Assembly: GCF_021917145.1 (NCBI RefSeq)
Contig: NC_061081.1
Coordinates: forward strand, 8,153,769-8,217,768
Reading direction: 5' to 3'
DNA from: Hypomesus transpacificus
Lineage: Eukaryota > Chordata > Actinopteri > Osmeriformes > Osmeridae
Length of the DNA stretch: 64,000 nucleotides
A model generated the notes under the pieces. That model ran no database searches. It was given only the letters and a program-made list of their open reading frames with translations, and was not told where the DNA came from. The position numbers and the translations under genes were made by a program. Position 1 is the stretch's first letter, and each line of letters begins with the position of its first letter. This document shows, piece by piece, positions 17,170 to 28,337 of the stretch.

Positions 17170-20100
17170 TCACTCGCTGTCTGTCTCCAGGTCGGAGTCG
17201 GACCACTGTACGGGGGACAGTTTCCCGTTGCGCTGGGCGTGCTCGATGACAGCGGTGTAGCAGAAGTAGTACTGGTCCCAGGTCTGGATGCTGAAGGCCC
17301 GCTGGCCACGCATGCGGCGGACCGTCTGTCGCACGTCCACCGTCCCGATGTCCTCCAGCCTGGCCAGACAGATGTCCAGCGTGCAGAACGTACCTGGGCA
17401 TCGGACGAGGAGGACGGACACAGGGAGAGAGAGGGAGATGACGATGTCAGTGGCAAACCCGTTTCCTGGTGTAGGTCTCCAAACTTCAGAAGGAGCACAA
17501 AGACGTGGACAGCCCCACAGGACCGGGACACGGGTAAACACAGGCAGACAGAGAGGACTGTCAGCCGGGTAAGAGAGGGCAGCAGTAGTTCTTCCTACCT
17601 GTGCGTCCGATGCCTGCGCTGCAGTGTACCACCAGAGGCGGCCCCCCCGGAGGCCCCGCCCACTGGGAGCCCAGGCTTTGGAGCGCCGCCTCCTGCTGCT
17701 GACGCACGTGCTCACGGAAGTCCAACATGGCCGACGCACACTTAGGCACTCCGAAATCTGGCCAGCTGACGTAGAGGTAGTGGGACACCTCCCGTCTTTC
17801 CCCTGTCTGGAGAGCAGAGGAGAGATGTGGATGGAAGAGAGATGTGGATGGGGGATGGAGGAGAGAGGGGGGATGGAGGAGAGAGGGGGGATGGAGGAGA
17901 GAGGGGGATGGAGAAGAGAGGGGGAGGAGAGAGAGTAATTTAAAGAGAGATGGATAAGCTGAGCTTTCTGGTTAAGTATTGTGTGTGTGTGTGTGTGTAC
18001 CTGGCTGTTATAGAGCTCCAGATGAGAAAGCTTGAAGTCGTGGAACACCTGGACATTCGTGTTCCTCACCAGGAAATAGCCATGTTGCTCAGTCCTCCCA
18101 TCCTCTAGGGGCCAGTACTGACCACACTTCACACGCCCGCGCTCTACCACCCTGGATCGCAAGCACGCACACACACACAGTCATGTTGTCAACCCTGTCC
18201 TGACACAAAACACTTACACACCTGTCTCACAACCACTGAACACACTCACCTGGTAGTCATGACAATGATAAGCACCATCTGTTCCCACACCATGCGCCAG
18301 AAATCACCAAAGGTTTTCGGCAATGGACCTGAATACCACAACGAGAACAACTGACATGACCACACTCTCCACACCGAGGTCTGCATGACTGAACCACAGT
18401 CGAAGACAAACTGGAAAAACCCTCTTCAGTAACATGCTGTAGACTGCTGACCAACCAGATAAAACCCTCTTCAGTAACATGCTGTAGACTGCTGACCAAC
18501 CAGATGCCAGTTTGAGGAAGCAGTGGGTAGACACCCAGGGAAGGCCCAGTCTCAGCTTGGAGCACAGGTGCATGCTGGGACTCACCCTGAGTGGCAATGT
18601 AAGCGCTGTTCCTCTTGTACCCGTCCATGAAGCTGGCATTAATGTAGTCCGAAGTCTGGGAACCACAAAGAGAGATCAGAGCCACAGAGAGAGAGATTAG
18701 AGTCACAGAGAGAGATGAGTCACAGAGAGATCAGAGCCACAAAGGGATCGGAACAGAGAGATCAACACTTCCAAGAAGGTGGATCATTAAAACGCCAGGT
18801 CTCACTTACCTCATCCCTATCATCACCCAGCTGACACAGCCGCACTCGGGATTGGTCCAGACAGAGAACGTCGCTGTACCTGTTCTTGATCTGATTGGCG
18901 GGCTTCCTAGGAAGGAGGGGCGGGAAAAACGTCAACAGGTCATCGCAGGTCAGAAAGAGGAGCTGCTTCTCCAGGGTTAGGGTTGCTTGTTTCTCCAGGG
19001 CATTACTGGCTCTTACTTGGAGTAGTCGAAGGTCCCGGCGGGCGGCTCTTTGCGGATCTCCTCGTACTCCTGGTAGATCCCCTTCTTCTTCTGCTTCTTC
19101 ACGTATTCCACCAGCTGCTGTACCGTCATGCCCCCGGATTCAGGCATGTGTATGGACACCTCAGCACACAAGTCTTCCTCCTCCTCCTCCTCTTCCTCAT
19201 CCTCAGGCCCCCACGAGGAGGGCAGGGGGGGGCACGGGTGCTGAGGGGGTCGGGGGAGAGATTTCTGGGGCAGCGGAGGAACCCCTTCCCCTTCCTCATC
19301 ATCATCATCCTCCTCCCCGTGATTCTCGTCCTCCACTTCCTGGTTGTCCACGATGTGGGTGGAGCCTGAGGGCTTGTCAACGAGCACGGCCTCACTTCCC
19401 TTCTGATGCAATGGTGTGTCCGGGGGGGTCTCGGACTGGGGAGGAGGCTGGCGGCCACGACCGTTAACATTAGCGTTGGGGGTGGTGCCGCTATTAATCC
19501 CTGACCCCGCCGTCACAGCAGAACCGTTCCAGTGTTGGTGGTTCCCATGTGGCCGGTTCTGACCCAAATGTGGGCTGTGCTGCTGCTGGGTCAGGGCCTG
19601 GCCACGAGTCCTGCCATCCACACCGTCACAGTGGTTGTGTTGGTTAGCATTGCTATCGTCATAGCAGTTGGAGTTGGTTGTGGCTAGCTGGGAGGCTAAC
19701 ACCAACTGGGGGTTTGTGTTGGAGCCTATGGAGGTTTGAGCCGTGGTTAGCATAGCACCCGCGCTAGCGTTGTTGGGATCCAGGTAGTAGGAGCACAACA
19801 GGCTGCCCACGCAGTCATGTGTGTCCTGTGTGAACATCTCTCCTGGGTTGGCGTGTGTGTGTTTGTTGACGCAGGACTGTATCCAGGCAACGTGGCTGTA
19901 CTGAGAGGTCCCACCCAGGTGCTCTGGGAGCGAGGAGACTGGGATGTGATTGGCCAGCTCGTGAGCCTTCACCGTACACACCTGATAAGAGGGGACACAA
20001 TTACACACGGAACATACAGAGAGCTTAAGCACACACATGTAAAACAGTAATCGACACACACATACCCGCTCTCTGAGCTTCTCGCGGACAAAGAGGCGCA

Positions 20101-20894
20101 GGACGGCAAAGGGAGCTCGGAACCAGAGTGGTGACGACACAATGAATACACACTTCAGACGGGCCGGGAATGCCCCCTGCAAAGACACACACATCTCACT
20201 GACTTGCCCTTCACTGGACCACAGGACACACGGAGCCTACTAGCCTAGGGGTTGGGAATAAAGAGAGACCTGGACAGACAGTTGTACCTTCAGCAGGTTG
20301 AGGATTTTGACACAGAGCTCGTAGTCAAAGTTGGCATAGCTGGAGTTGGTCATGTCATAGATGAATATGAGCCCTTCGCGCTGGGTCTGAGCACTGGACG
20401 GGGGGGGACGGGGGACGGGGGGGGGGGACGGGGGGAAGAGAGAGAGGGGTTAAGGGATAGAGGGGGCAGGAAGGGGTGACTAAGAAACACATTTTCGTAA
20501 GCAATGCTGTGAAAGCTTTAGTTTGCTGGATGTGTCTCACCTCTCGATGGCTTTGTCCAGCTGGTAGATGATGGCCTGAAGCACGGCCTTGTGGGTAGTG
20601 ACATCAGGTCGGTGAAGACGAGCGGTGAAAAGAGCAAGAGCAGCACCGTTCGCATCACGACCAGGCTGGAACACACACACTCACAGGTTACACACACACC
20701 CACATATGGGTTACACAGACACTCACAGGTTACACACACAGAATTTATACACTCACAGGTTACACACACAAACACAAGATATATACACACACACAGGATG
20801 TACATACAAAAACACACACATAGGTTACACGCACGAACACAAGAAATATACACACACACACACAATTTACACACACTCACAGGTTACACACAAA

Positions 20895-20931
<37 letters not shown>

Positions 20932-22586
20932 TACATACATACAAACACTCACCAGAACAGTAAATTTGCCACTCAACAGTTCCGAGCGCAGTGGCTCCTC
21001 TCCTGGATTGATATTGAAGATGCCCTCTTTTATCCTGGTGTTCTTGTTGGATAAACAAGACAGGATGACAAGGTGAAGAGGATTACAGATTGAAAGGGTG
21101 AGGCTGACTGTGCGCTTTGTGGCAGCAGAGTCATAGGCTTTACAGGACACCAGGCTTCAGAAGATAGGAATCCACTTCCTGGCAAGCAGACACTAATGGT
21201 AAATGATGAGTTGGTTCAGTGATTGAATGACTAAGACAAGCAAGGCAGAGACAGACTCACTCAGTACCTACAAGTGAGCACCGCACATACACCCACACAC
21301 ACACACACACACCTTGTATGCCTGGAAGAGGTCGATGGCTCTGGAGACGTCAAACTTGCGGGCCATGAGGAACTTAACTGCTGTTGTCTGGGAGACCAGA
21401 GCAGCACTCTGGGGCAGCTCTCTGCTGCGTACCTCACCCAGAAACTCCTCCACAGCCTGGAATAAGTAGGGGAGACAACTAAACATCTGAACACACACAG
21501 CACGTACTAAAGCATTATTAACATAATGTGGATTGCAGAATGTTCATATTAATTCGTTATCTTTTAGTACCATTCTATGTAATGCAACAGATCCCAAATC
21601 TGAATTAACATGGTTATGTGCACTCGCAAACATCTCAGGTTTCAGATTTAATCTACAGAGGCTAGCTGGGAAGCGAACATAGTTACCGTGTAAAAGTGCT
21701 AGCCAGCTATAACTGGGTGGTGATGTCCCAGACCATTTTTACATGGTCATCTGACACTTTCTATCCAACGAAAAACACGCTCGCTGAAGCTGAGCACCAG
21801 CAGGCAAGCTGTTCATGACAACAACAATGCTAGGAACTGGAAGACCAATTCTGTGAACTGTCTGCCGTAAACATGAGATGCAGCGTTCATGCTAACTGGA
21901 ACGCTAATACAAGGGCCAAGCCTTCGCAGAATTTGCTCGAGATTTGCTACCACACAGTCAGTTCATCACACGCACACAAAACCACGATCATTTTGAACAC
22001 TACCGTTTTACAGCTTTTCCCCACTTGCTATACCGTGCACTAGTTTCCTGTCATCACGGATTGGCTCGCTAGCCAGCTAGCTACATGTGGTATCGTAGAG
22101 ATGGAAACTAGCTTGCAAGCTGTTAAGAAGACTTGCTGTGCTACTTCGTCGAACAGCTGCATTAAAAACAACCATGACATGCGGCAAAAATTGAGGCTTG
22201 ACGCTAGTAACCATTCGGTTCCACTTATCGTATGGCATTTATTAAGACTTTCGATGAGTAGCCAGAATCACAACACATTGCTATGTACTAGCTATCCAGT
22301 CCCTCTTAGCCACTCAGCTAGCTGGGCTACCATCCTAACCATGCTAACCAGCTACTGTAGTCACACGGGATTTGGCCGTGACGGGAGGGTGCGAACGGGC
22401 CACGACTATTTATCACCCTCCTCGAAGGGTTCCAAAGAATTATTGCACAAAATATGTCCATAATTTGTGCATACTAAACAGGGAACAGGACTGACAAAAA
22501 TAATAATACAAGTTTAGAGAGAAGCGGTATTAAAAACATTTACGGAGACTTACCAGCTCTTCTTGGGTTGTTAGGGCTTCCGCCAT
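17170..22586 (-). CDS. ptpn9: Protein tyrosine phosphatase non-receptor type 9 (MEG2), SEC14 plus PTP domains
   Basis: Cytoplasmic, vesicle-associated tyrosine phosphatase with an N-terminal CRAL-TRIO (SEC14) lipid-binding domain. Thirteen exons give 800 aa: 22586-22554, 21456-21313, 21042-20953, 20665-20541, 20393-20288, 20176-20066, 19981-19017, 18906-18810, 18655-18586, 18328-18250, 18151-18001, 17806-17599, 17393-17170. Residues 1-230 carry CRAL-TRIO signatures ([39 protein letters not shown]). The PTP domain runs from about 515 to 790 with [23 protein letters not shown], the WPD loop (D674) and the P-loop [11 protein letters not shown] (catalytic C719). Human PTPN9 is 593 aa. The extra 200 residues lie in exon 7, a low-complexity linker. 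The gene is followed in tandem by uba6 upstream on the same strand. Confidence 0.95.
17838..17935. repeat. Purine/pyrimidine tandem repeat before ptpn9 exon 12
   Basis: Units around GGATGGAGGAGAGAGGGG (about 18-19 bp, four or five copies). On the transcribed strand this is a CT-rich array lying just upstream of the 3' splice site of exon 12 at 17,806. Confidence 0.85.
18418..18505. repeat. 44-bp tandem duplication in ptpn9 intron 9
   Basis: Two adjacent, nearly identical copies of a 44-bp segment that includes CCTCTTCAGTAACATGCTGT and AGACTGCTGACCAACCAGAT. Intronic; no coding role is seen. Confidence 0.9.
20666..20952. repeat. CA-rich degenerate repeats filling ptpn9 intron 3
   Basis: Nearly the whole intron is made of CACAGGTTACACACA-type units (about 30 bp, irregular), CA runs and a short TA run (about 20,895-20,905). 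It lies between the exons at 20,665 and 20,953. Confidence 0.85.
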
Positions 22587-25314
22587 CTTGAAGCCTCCAC
22601 AACGTCACAACGGGCGCGCCCACTACTTGCTCGCTCACGCCAAGAGCGAAACAAGTGTGACAGGACAGGAGGATGGCGTCTCTTCAGGGATCAGAGCTTC
22701 ATAAACTAATGGTCAAATGTCATGATTTGTCATAATGGTTGGATATTTTTAGCTTGGTTTATTAACAAGAGCAAAGGACATGCCAACTACTCTCTGAAAA
22801 GTTCACTAAACCTTCACAGATTTGGAGGTTTGGATGCGAAACCATCAGCACCAGAACTACAGACTGTTAATTGTGTCTGAGTCCTATAGCGCTGAAGTGA
22901 GTTATACTGTCTGCCATGGTACTACGGGGGTGCATTTAAACACTGGCTCGGTTCAGAGTTTCCCCCTAGGAAAATATGGAGAACTAATCATTCTCTTCAT
23001 TTAGTAAAAGAGCACCACTATCCCACTGTGGGTTTGGGAACATGGCCAGTTAATCACTTTGCCAATGCCTCCCCATAAGAATGTGTGTGTGTGTTAACAT
23101 TTGTGTGTGGGCATTAGCAAGACAAATCATGACAATTCATGGCGATGTAGCATAGGGAATTTAGTTGACCAGTTGTCAGTAAAACACTATCCCAATCGTC
23201 TTTGGCTACCAGTAAAATAAGGTCAAATGTAAACTGCAATAGGCATATAATTTATCATCATAGGTCAATTTTATTGATGTGCATTTAAAGGGGGAACTTT
23301 GAATTTGCTTCAACACAGTTGCTGATTAGGCTTAAATAAATCTTCAGTGCAACTCAATAAATCAGGCCTATGGTTGCCTGCAGATGTTGTCAGGGTGACG
23401 CCCAGGTATAACATAAAGAACCTGGCCCAGTTAAACGCAGTTCTCCTAACAAGAAGCGTTTCATGGAGAAATCAGAACAGGGCATGATCAAAAAAGACTT
23501 TGACAAAAACAACATTTTCATGATAGAGCAGACAAGAACAGAGTATTAATATTTAATGAACAAGTATAGTTGAAGGTAATTCAGTTAAATCAAAGCTCTG
23601 TAATATGATAGGGATGTCTGATTGGCCTCATACAGGGGGCAGCCTCCCAGAATGATCGCCTGGAAGAGAGGCAAGGACATTGATCTGCCTCTACCACTAA
23701 GGATACCTGGAGGTTCAAACCATAGGAGCCCAGGTAAATACAGATCTGTCTCCAATGCTCCGTAGAATAATAAAGAAACAGCACACCAACTGGTTCTTAA
23801 CCATGTCCTGAAAACTGATTTTTATTGGACCATTGGTTGTCTGTCACAAGGATGAACATCATCACAGTCATGTCACATGGTTTTTTTGTTTTAAATGCAT
23901 TTTCACTTGATGCATCTTCTGACATTATTCACTGCACAAGTAGGAGGACTAGATACATTTTCTGTGCAAAAGTCAGGCAAGGAGGAACAAAGCTGATGAC
24001 TGTTTTAGTTTGCTCTTGCAACACTGTTCATCTGCCAGTTACATGTCCTGGCTACAAGCTAAGCTTCTTACAGACCCACAGTGCCTGACTTGGGTCATAA
24101 CTGTTGGGGCGCACGATTGCTTTCTGTATGCCCCTTTAAAATAAAATGAAAATGCCTCCTTTCCGAAGCATTCTGGAACACAGGCCCTGTCCTTGAAATA
24201 AGGGAGTAGAAACAAAGACTCTCATGCTGCTGAGATGCACTGAGGTTAGTTATTAATAACCTGCTGGAGAGTTTGACAATAACAACAAAAACTCACTAAG
24301 AGAAACAATTTTAAAAAGTATGGAACAAATAAATACACCCCTCTCCATTGACACTCATTGATACACAACTGAAGACTACAAAACAAAGAATTGATGATGG
24401 ATTAAAACATACTGGAGTGTAATGATGACAAGGACTGACATATGGTGGCTTCTGTTTAATGTCCAATTACCTCACACAGACAACACCCTGGTCATTCAGC
24501 CAGTTTGGTCTCCCTTCTTTACTTTACAATAGTTCTTGCTGGTAGTCATACATACAGTGTTTAAACTTTCACGTGTGTGGGTTGAATTCTGAGACAAAAG
24601 ATATGCTTAAAGGTTTCAGAGGCAGTAGACCACAAGGACTCATCAGAGTCATGTTCAACAAAACACAAGAAAGAATCTTTGGTGGTTCTGGACCTTTCTA
24701 GCGCCTCAGTCTGTTCCACTGGTTCATCGTGAAATGAGCAACACTGAATCGACCCGTTTCTTGAGGGGAGATGACAACACGGCATCCTTTCTAAGACAAG
24801 CGAATACCATGCAGCATTCAAACATTCATCCATTACAACCAACAGGAGCATAGTGATGATCAAGAAAGGCTGCTTTGATTGGATGACATGATTGGACATT
24901 ACAATCCAGTTCCAAAGGATTTTCCAATGCTGGAATTCTCAATCACATCAATTAACATTTCTCTCTTTTTACTTCTCTTCTCCTTTCTCTACTTGTCTAG
25001 CTTCCAGAAAACAAAAAAATAGAAAACCCGGAGTGGTGTGTGTGTTTATATGTGCGTCTGTAAACAAGTTTTTTTTCTTCTTCCATGTAACTTGCAGAAT
25101 TGTCATCACAAACACCAGAAGCTCGTTAATTAAGGCATCGGCACAAACTGAAAGAGAGAAACTATGTACACAGTCAAGTGCTACTCGCATGGCCTAGTGG
25201 TCCGCAGGAGAGAGGAGGGGTTATATCAGACAGGATCAGGAGGTTGGTACTGGGGGAAGGAGGATAGGACTTCTGAAGGTAGAGCTGTTACGAGGGGGTA
25301 AGAAGGGGGGGAGG
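22587..25314. other. ptpn9 promoter region and uba6 3' UTR
   Basis: The ptpn9 start is at 22,586. Upstream lies GC-rich sequence (GGGCGCGCCC near 22,611) that fits a CpG-type promoter. The uba6 stop is at 25,317, and its 3' UTR probably extends leftwards for about 1.5 kb. No other gene, RNA or recognised repeat is seen between 22,660 and 23,800. Confidence 0.5.
23821..23826 (-). terminator. uba6: Candidate uba6 poly(A) signal
   Basis: TTTATT on plus, AATAAA on minus, about 1.5 kb past the uba6 stop codon. Other variants exist nearer to the stop, so this is only a candidate. Confidence 0.35.
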
Positions 25315-26099
25315 TCAAGGCTTGTTTGCCTCCCCACACTGGCTGAAGCAGTATCGGACCGGCGGGCCGGGGAGGTCCTCGTCTCCGTCCGTGTCGGGGG
25401 CGAAGGACACGGTCAGGTCCACGTAGCGGCGCTCCGCCGCCGGCTTGATCAGCTTGTGCATCCTGCAGGGAGACACACATGCCACGCCCATTCAGAAGGA
25501 TCCAGGGGAAAGGAAGACGAAAGCTTGTTTATCAGTGATTACACAGTGAGAGACTGTGGGGAGGGGAACACTGTTTTAGAGGAGAATGAATCATTGAAGA
25601 GTAAAGATGCTGTCTAGTCTCGCTCTGGATAAGAGCATCTGCTAAATGACTAAATGTAGTCTCACAGAGAGACCAACACCGATTCCTGGAATCATAGTTC
25701 CAGGAAACATTAACAAGTTTCCATTAACAGGAAAAAAAGACAGGGCGACGAATCAGCTCTGTATGACTGAATGAAGCTTACGTGAGTTTGAGCCTCTTGT
25801 TGTGTCCCGGCATCACAGGTACATACAGCATCTTCACGCCATGGACAACCATGGTGGGCTCCAAGCCATATTTCTCCTGACATCACACACACACCATGCT
25901 CCATCAGCATTAGCCATCATTCACATTCAAAACATCCACACTATGCTCGGAGGATGTGTGTGTGATCATACCTTGACGGCATGAATGAAGTCAGAGAGGG
26001 TGAAGTCTTCATGTCCACACACCATCCAGCGGTCCCAGATGGAGAAGGAGATGTCCTCCCTGAGAGAGAACCCACCAGCAGGCCTCAAAACAGGGCAGG

Positions 26100-26136
<37 letters not shown>

Positions 26137-28306
26137 TATGTGCATGAGTGTGTGAGTGTCTACCTGATCTGAGTCCTCTTGACAGGGGCAGCCTCAGTGA
26201 AGACCACCACAGGTATGGCCAGGTTAAAGAAGCAGTTTTTGAACGACTCAAACCCGTATCCTCCAACCACCTTAATGAGCTCTAGAGCCACCTGTAAACA
26301 CACACTGTTAGGACCCTGTTACTGTGAGACAGACCCTGTTAGGATCCTGTTACTGTGATATACACACACTGTTAGGATCCTGCTACTGTGAGACACACAC
26401 CCTGTTAGGACCCTGTTACTGTGAGACAGACACACTGTTAGGACCCTGTTACTGTGAGACAGACACACTGTTATGACTCAATGAGTTTCATAAACAGGGA
26501 ACTCGTCAACCTGTTAGCTGTTTCCTTCCATCAGAGCCAACAAACATGTGCCGGTCTCTGCACTTTGAATCCCACCATGAGAAATCTGGTGTTTAGTTCT
26601 CACCAGCCCGGCGACGGCTGCCGTTGCCGTAGCGATGGCGGGGATAATCTTGCCGGCGATGCGCTTGGTCTTGAGGCGGTCGGCAGCCTCGATGGCGTAC
26701 ATCCTGGCACGCAGGCCGGACGCCGCCGCCACAAAGTCCATGTGCCCGTTACTGTCGTCATCCTTCTCAAACTGCAGGGGGGTCATCTGTAACCTCTCTG
26801 CACACATACACATCAAAGTGTGTTTGAAAGCAACAAGTATGTGTGTGTACCTGGTGTGATCTAGCAGCAGCAGGAGAGGTGTGTGTAACTGGTGGTGTTT
26901 ACCAGGAGTGTGTACCTGGTGTGTGTGGGTGTGTACCTGGTGTGTGTGGGTGTGTACCTGGTGTGTGTGGGTGTGTACCTGGTGTGTGTGGGTGTGTACC
27001 TGGTGTGTGTGGGTGTGTACCTGGTGTGTGTGGGTGTGTACCTGGTGTGTGTGGGTGTGTACCTGGTGTGTGTGGGTGTGTACCTGGTGTGACGTTGTCA
27101 GCAGCGATGACCTCCTCCAGCTGAGCGATGGCCGCCCTCTCCTCCTCGCTGCTCAGAGACAGCTTCAGCTGATCGGGCTTCTTAGCCGTCTCGTCTGTCT
27201 CAATGCGCTGGACACAACAACCAAACAAGACGATTCAACACCAACCAATGAGAAAACTGCACATTCAGGATGAATAAGAATAAAGCACGTTCAGTACCAA
27301 CCACTAAGAATATGGCACAGTAACAATTCCTCAACCGACGGCAGGATAACCTGTAAAGCAACGATCAAAATACATCCCTCCCTCCCTCTGTCACTACCTT
27401 CTCTGCAGGTCTGTATTCTGGAATATTGATGTGGGATAGGATCCTGGCCACAGCCTCCTGGGAGAGATCCTTCAGACACACACACACACCTGTATCACTC
27501 CTCATTCTACATGGTGCGTGTCTGTATGTATGTCAAATGTGTGCGCCAATGAGAGACAGGGTCAGTGTGCATTAGTGTGTGCACGCGTGAATGTATGAGC
27601 GACCGCGTGTGTGTTCACCTTTTCCAAGTAGGAGATGTTGTAGATCCCGGCAAAGAGTCGAGCGCCGCTGACGACAAAACTGAAGTGCCTGATGGGAAAG
27701 AAAGTGAAACAGGATGAGGGGGAGAGGACTGTGGCCTTCTTCTCCTCAACCACTGGGAACAGGAGGCTCCACTCACAATGGGTCGTTCAAGTCAAACTGG
27801 ATGGGCGACGGGGGTCTCTTAGGGGACTGCCAGAACAAACCTGAGGGGGAGGGACCACAGTCAGTCATCACGTCAACCTGATACATGCTGACTGTGTGTG
27901 TGTGTGTGTGTGAGTGGGAGAGAGAGACTTACTGCCATCCTTTAACCGTGTGTCCAGAGGGAAGGAGTGCAGCAGTTGTAGCGCCTGCAATGGCACACAT
28001 GCGTGAGACACGTGTGGGGGGAAAAACCATGAAATCCACAACTCATAGTAAGAAGCCACTGCTACTCGGACAGGCGCGTGTGAGTGTGTCTGAAGTGGTG
28101 GTATCGTTAGCCTACCTTTCTCTTGAAGTACTTGTCAAACTTGAGGCGGGCCAGAGTGACGCAGTGCTCCCATTGGCTGGGACGTCTGCTTAGCAGCTTG
28201 ATCACTTGGAATGCCCCCTCCATGCTCTCTCTGGCCTGCATCCTCTACACACACACACGTCAGAACGGGCATACATCAGCACATGGCAGGACACACCCAT
28301 ACAGAG

Positions 28307-28337
<31 letters not shown>

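Noticed and set aside
16498-17745. 415-aa plus-strand open frame
   Set aside because: It is antisense to the last ptpn9 exons and 3' UTR, has low-complexity composition, and shows no domain.
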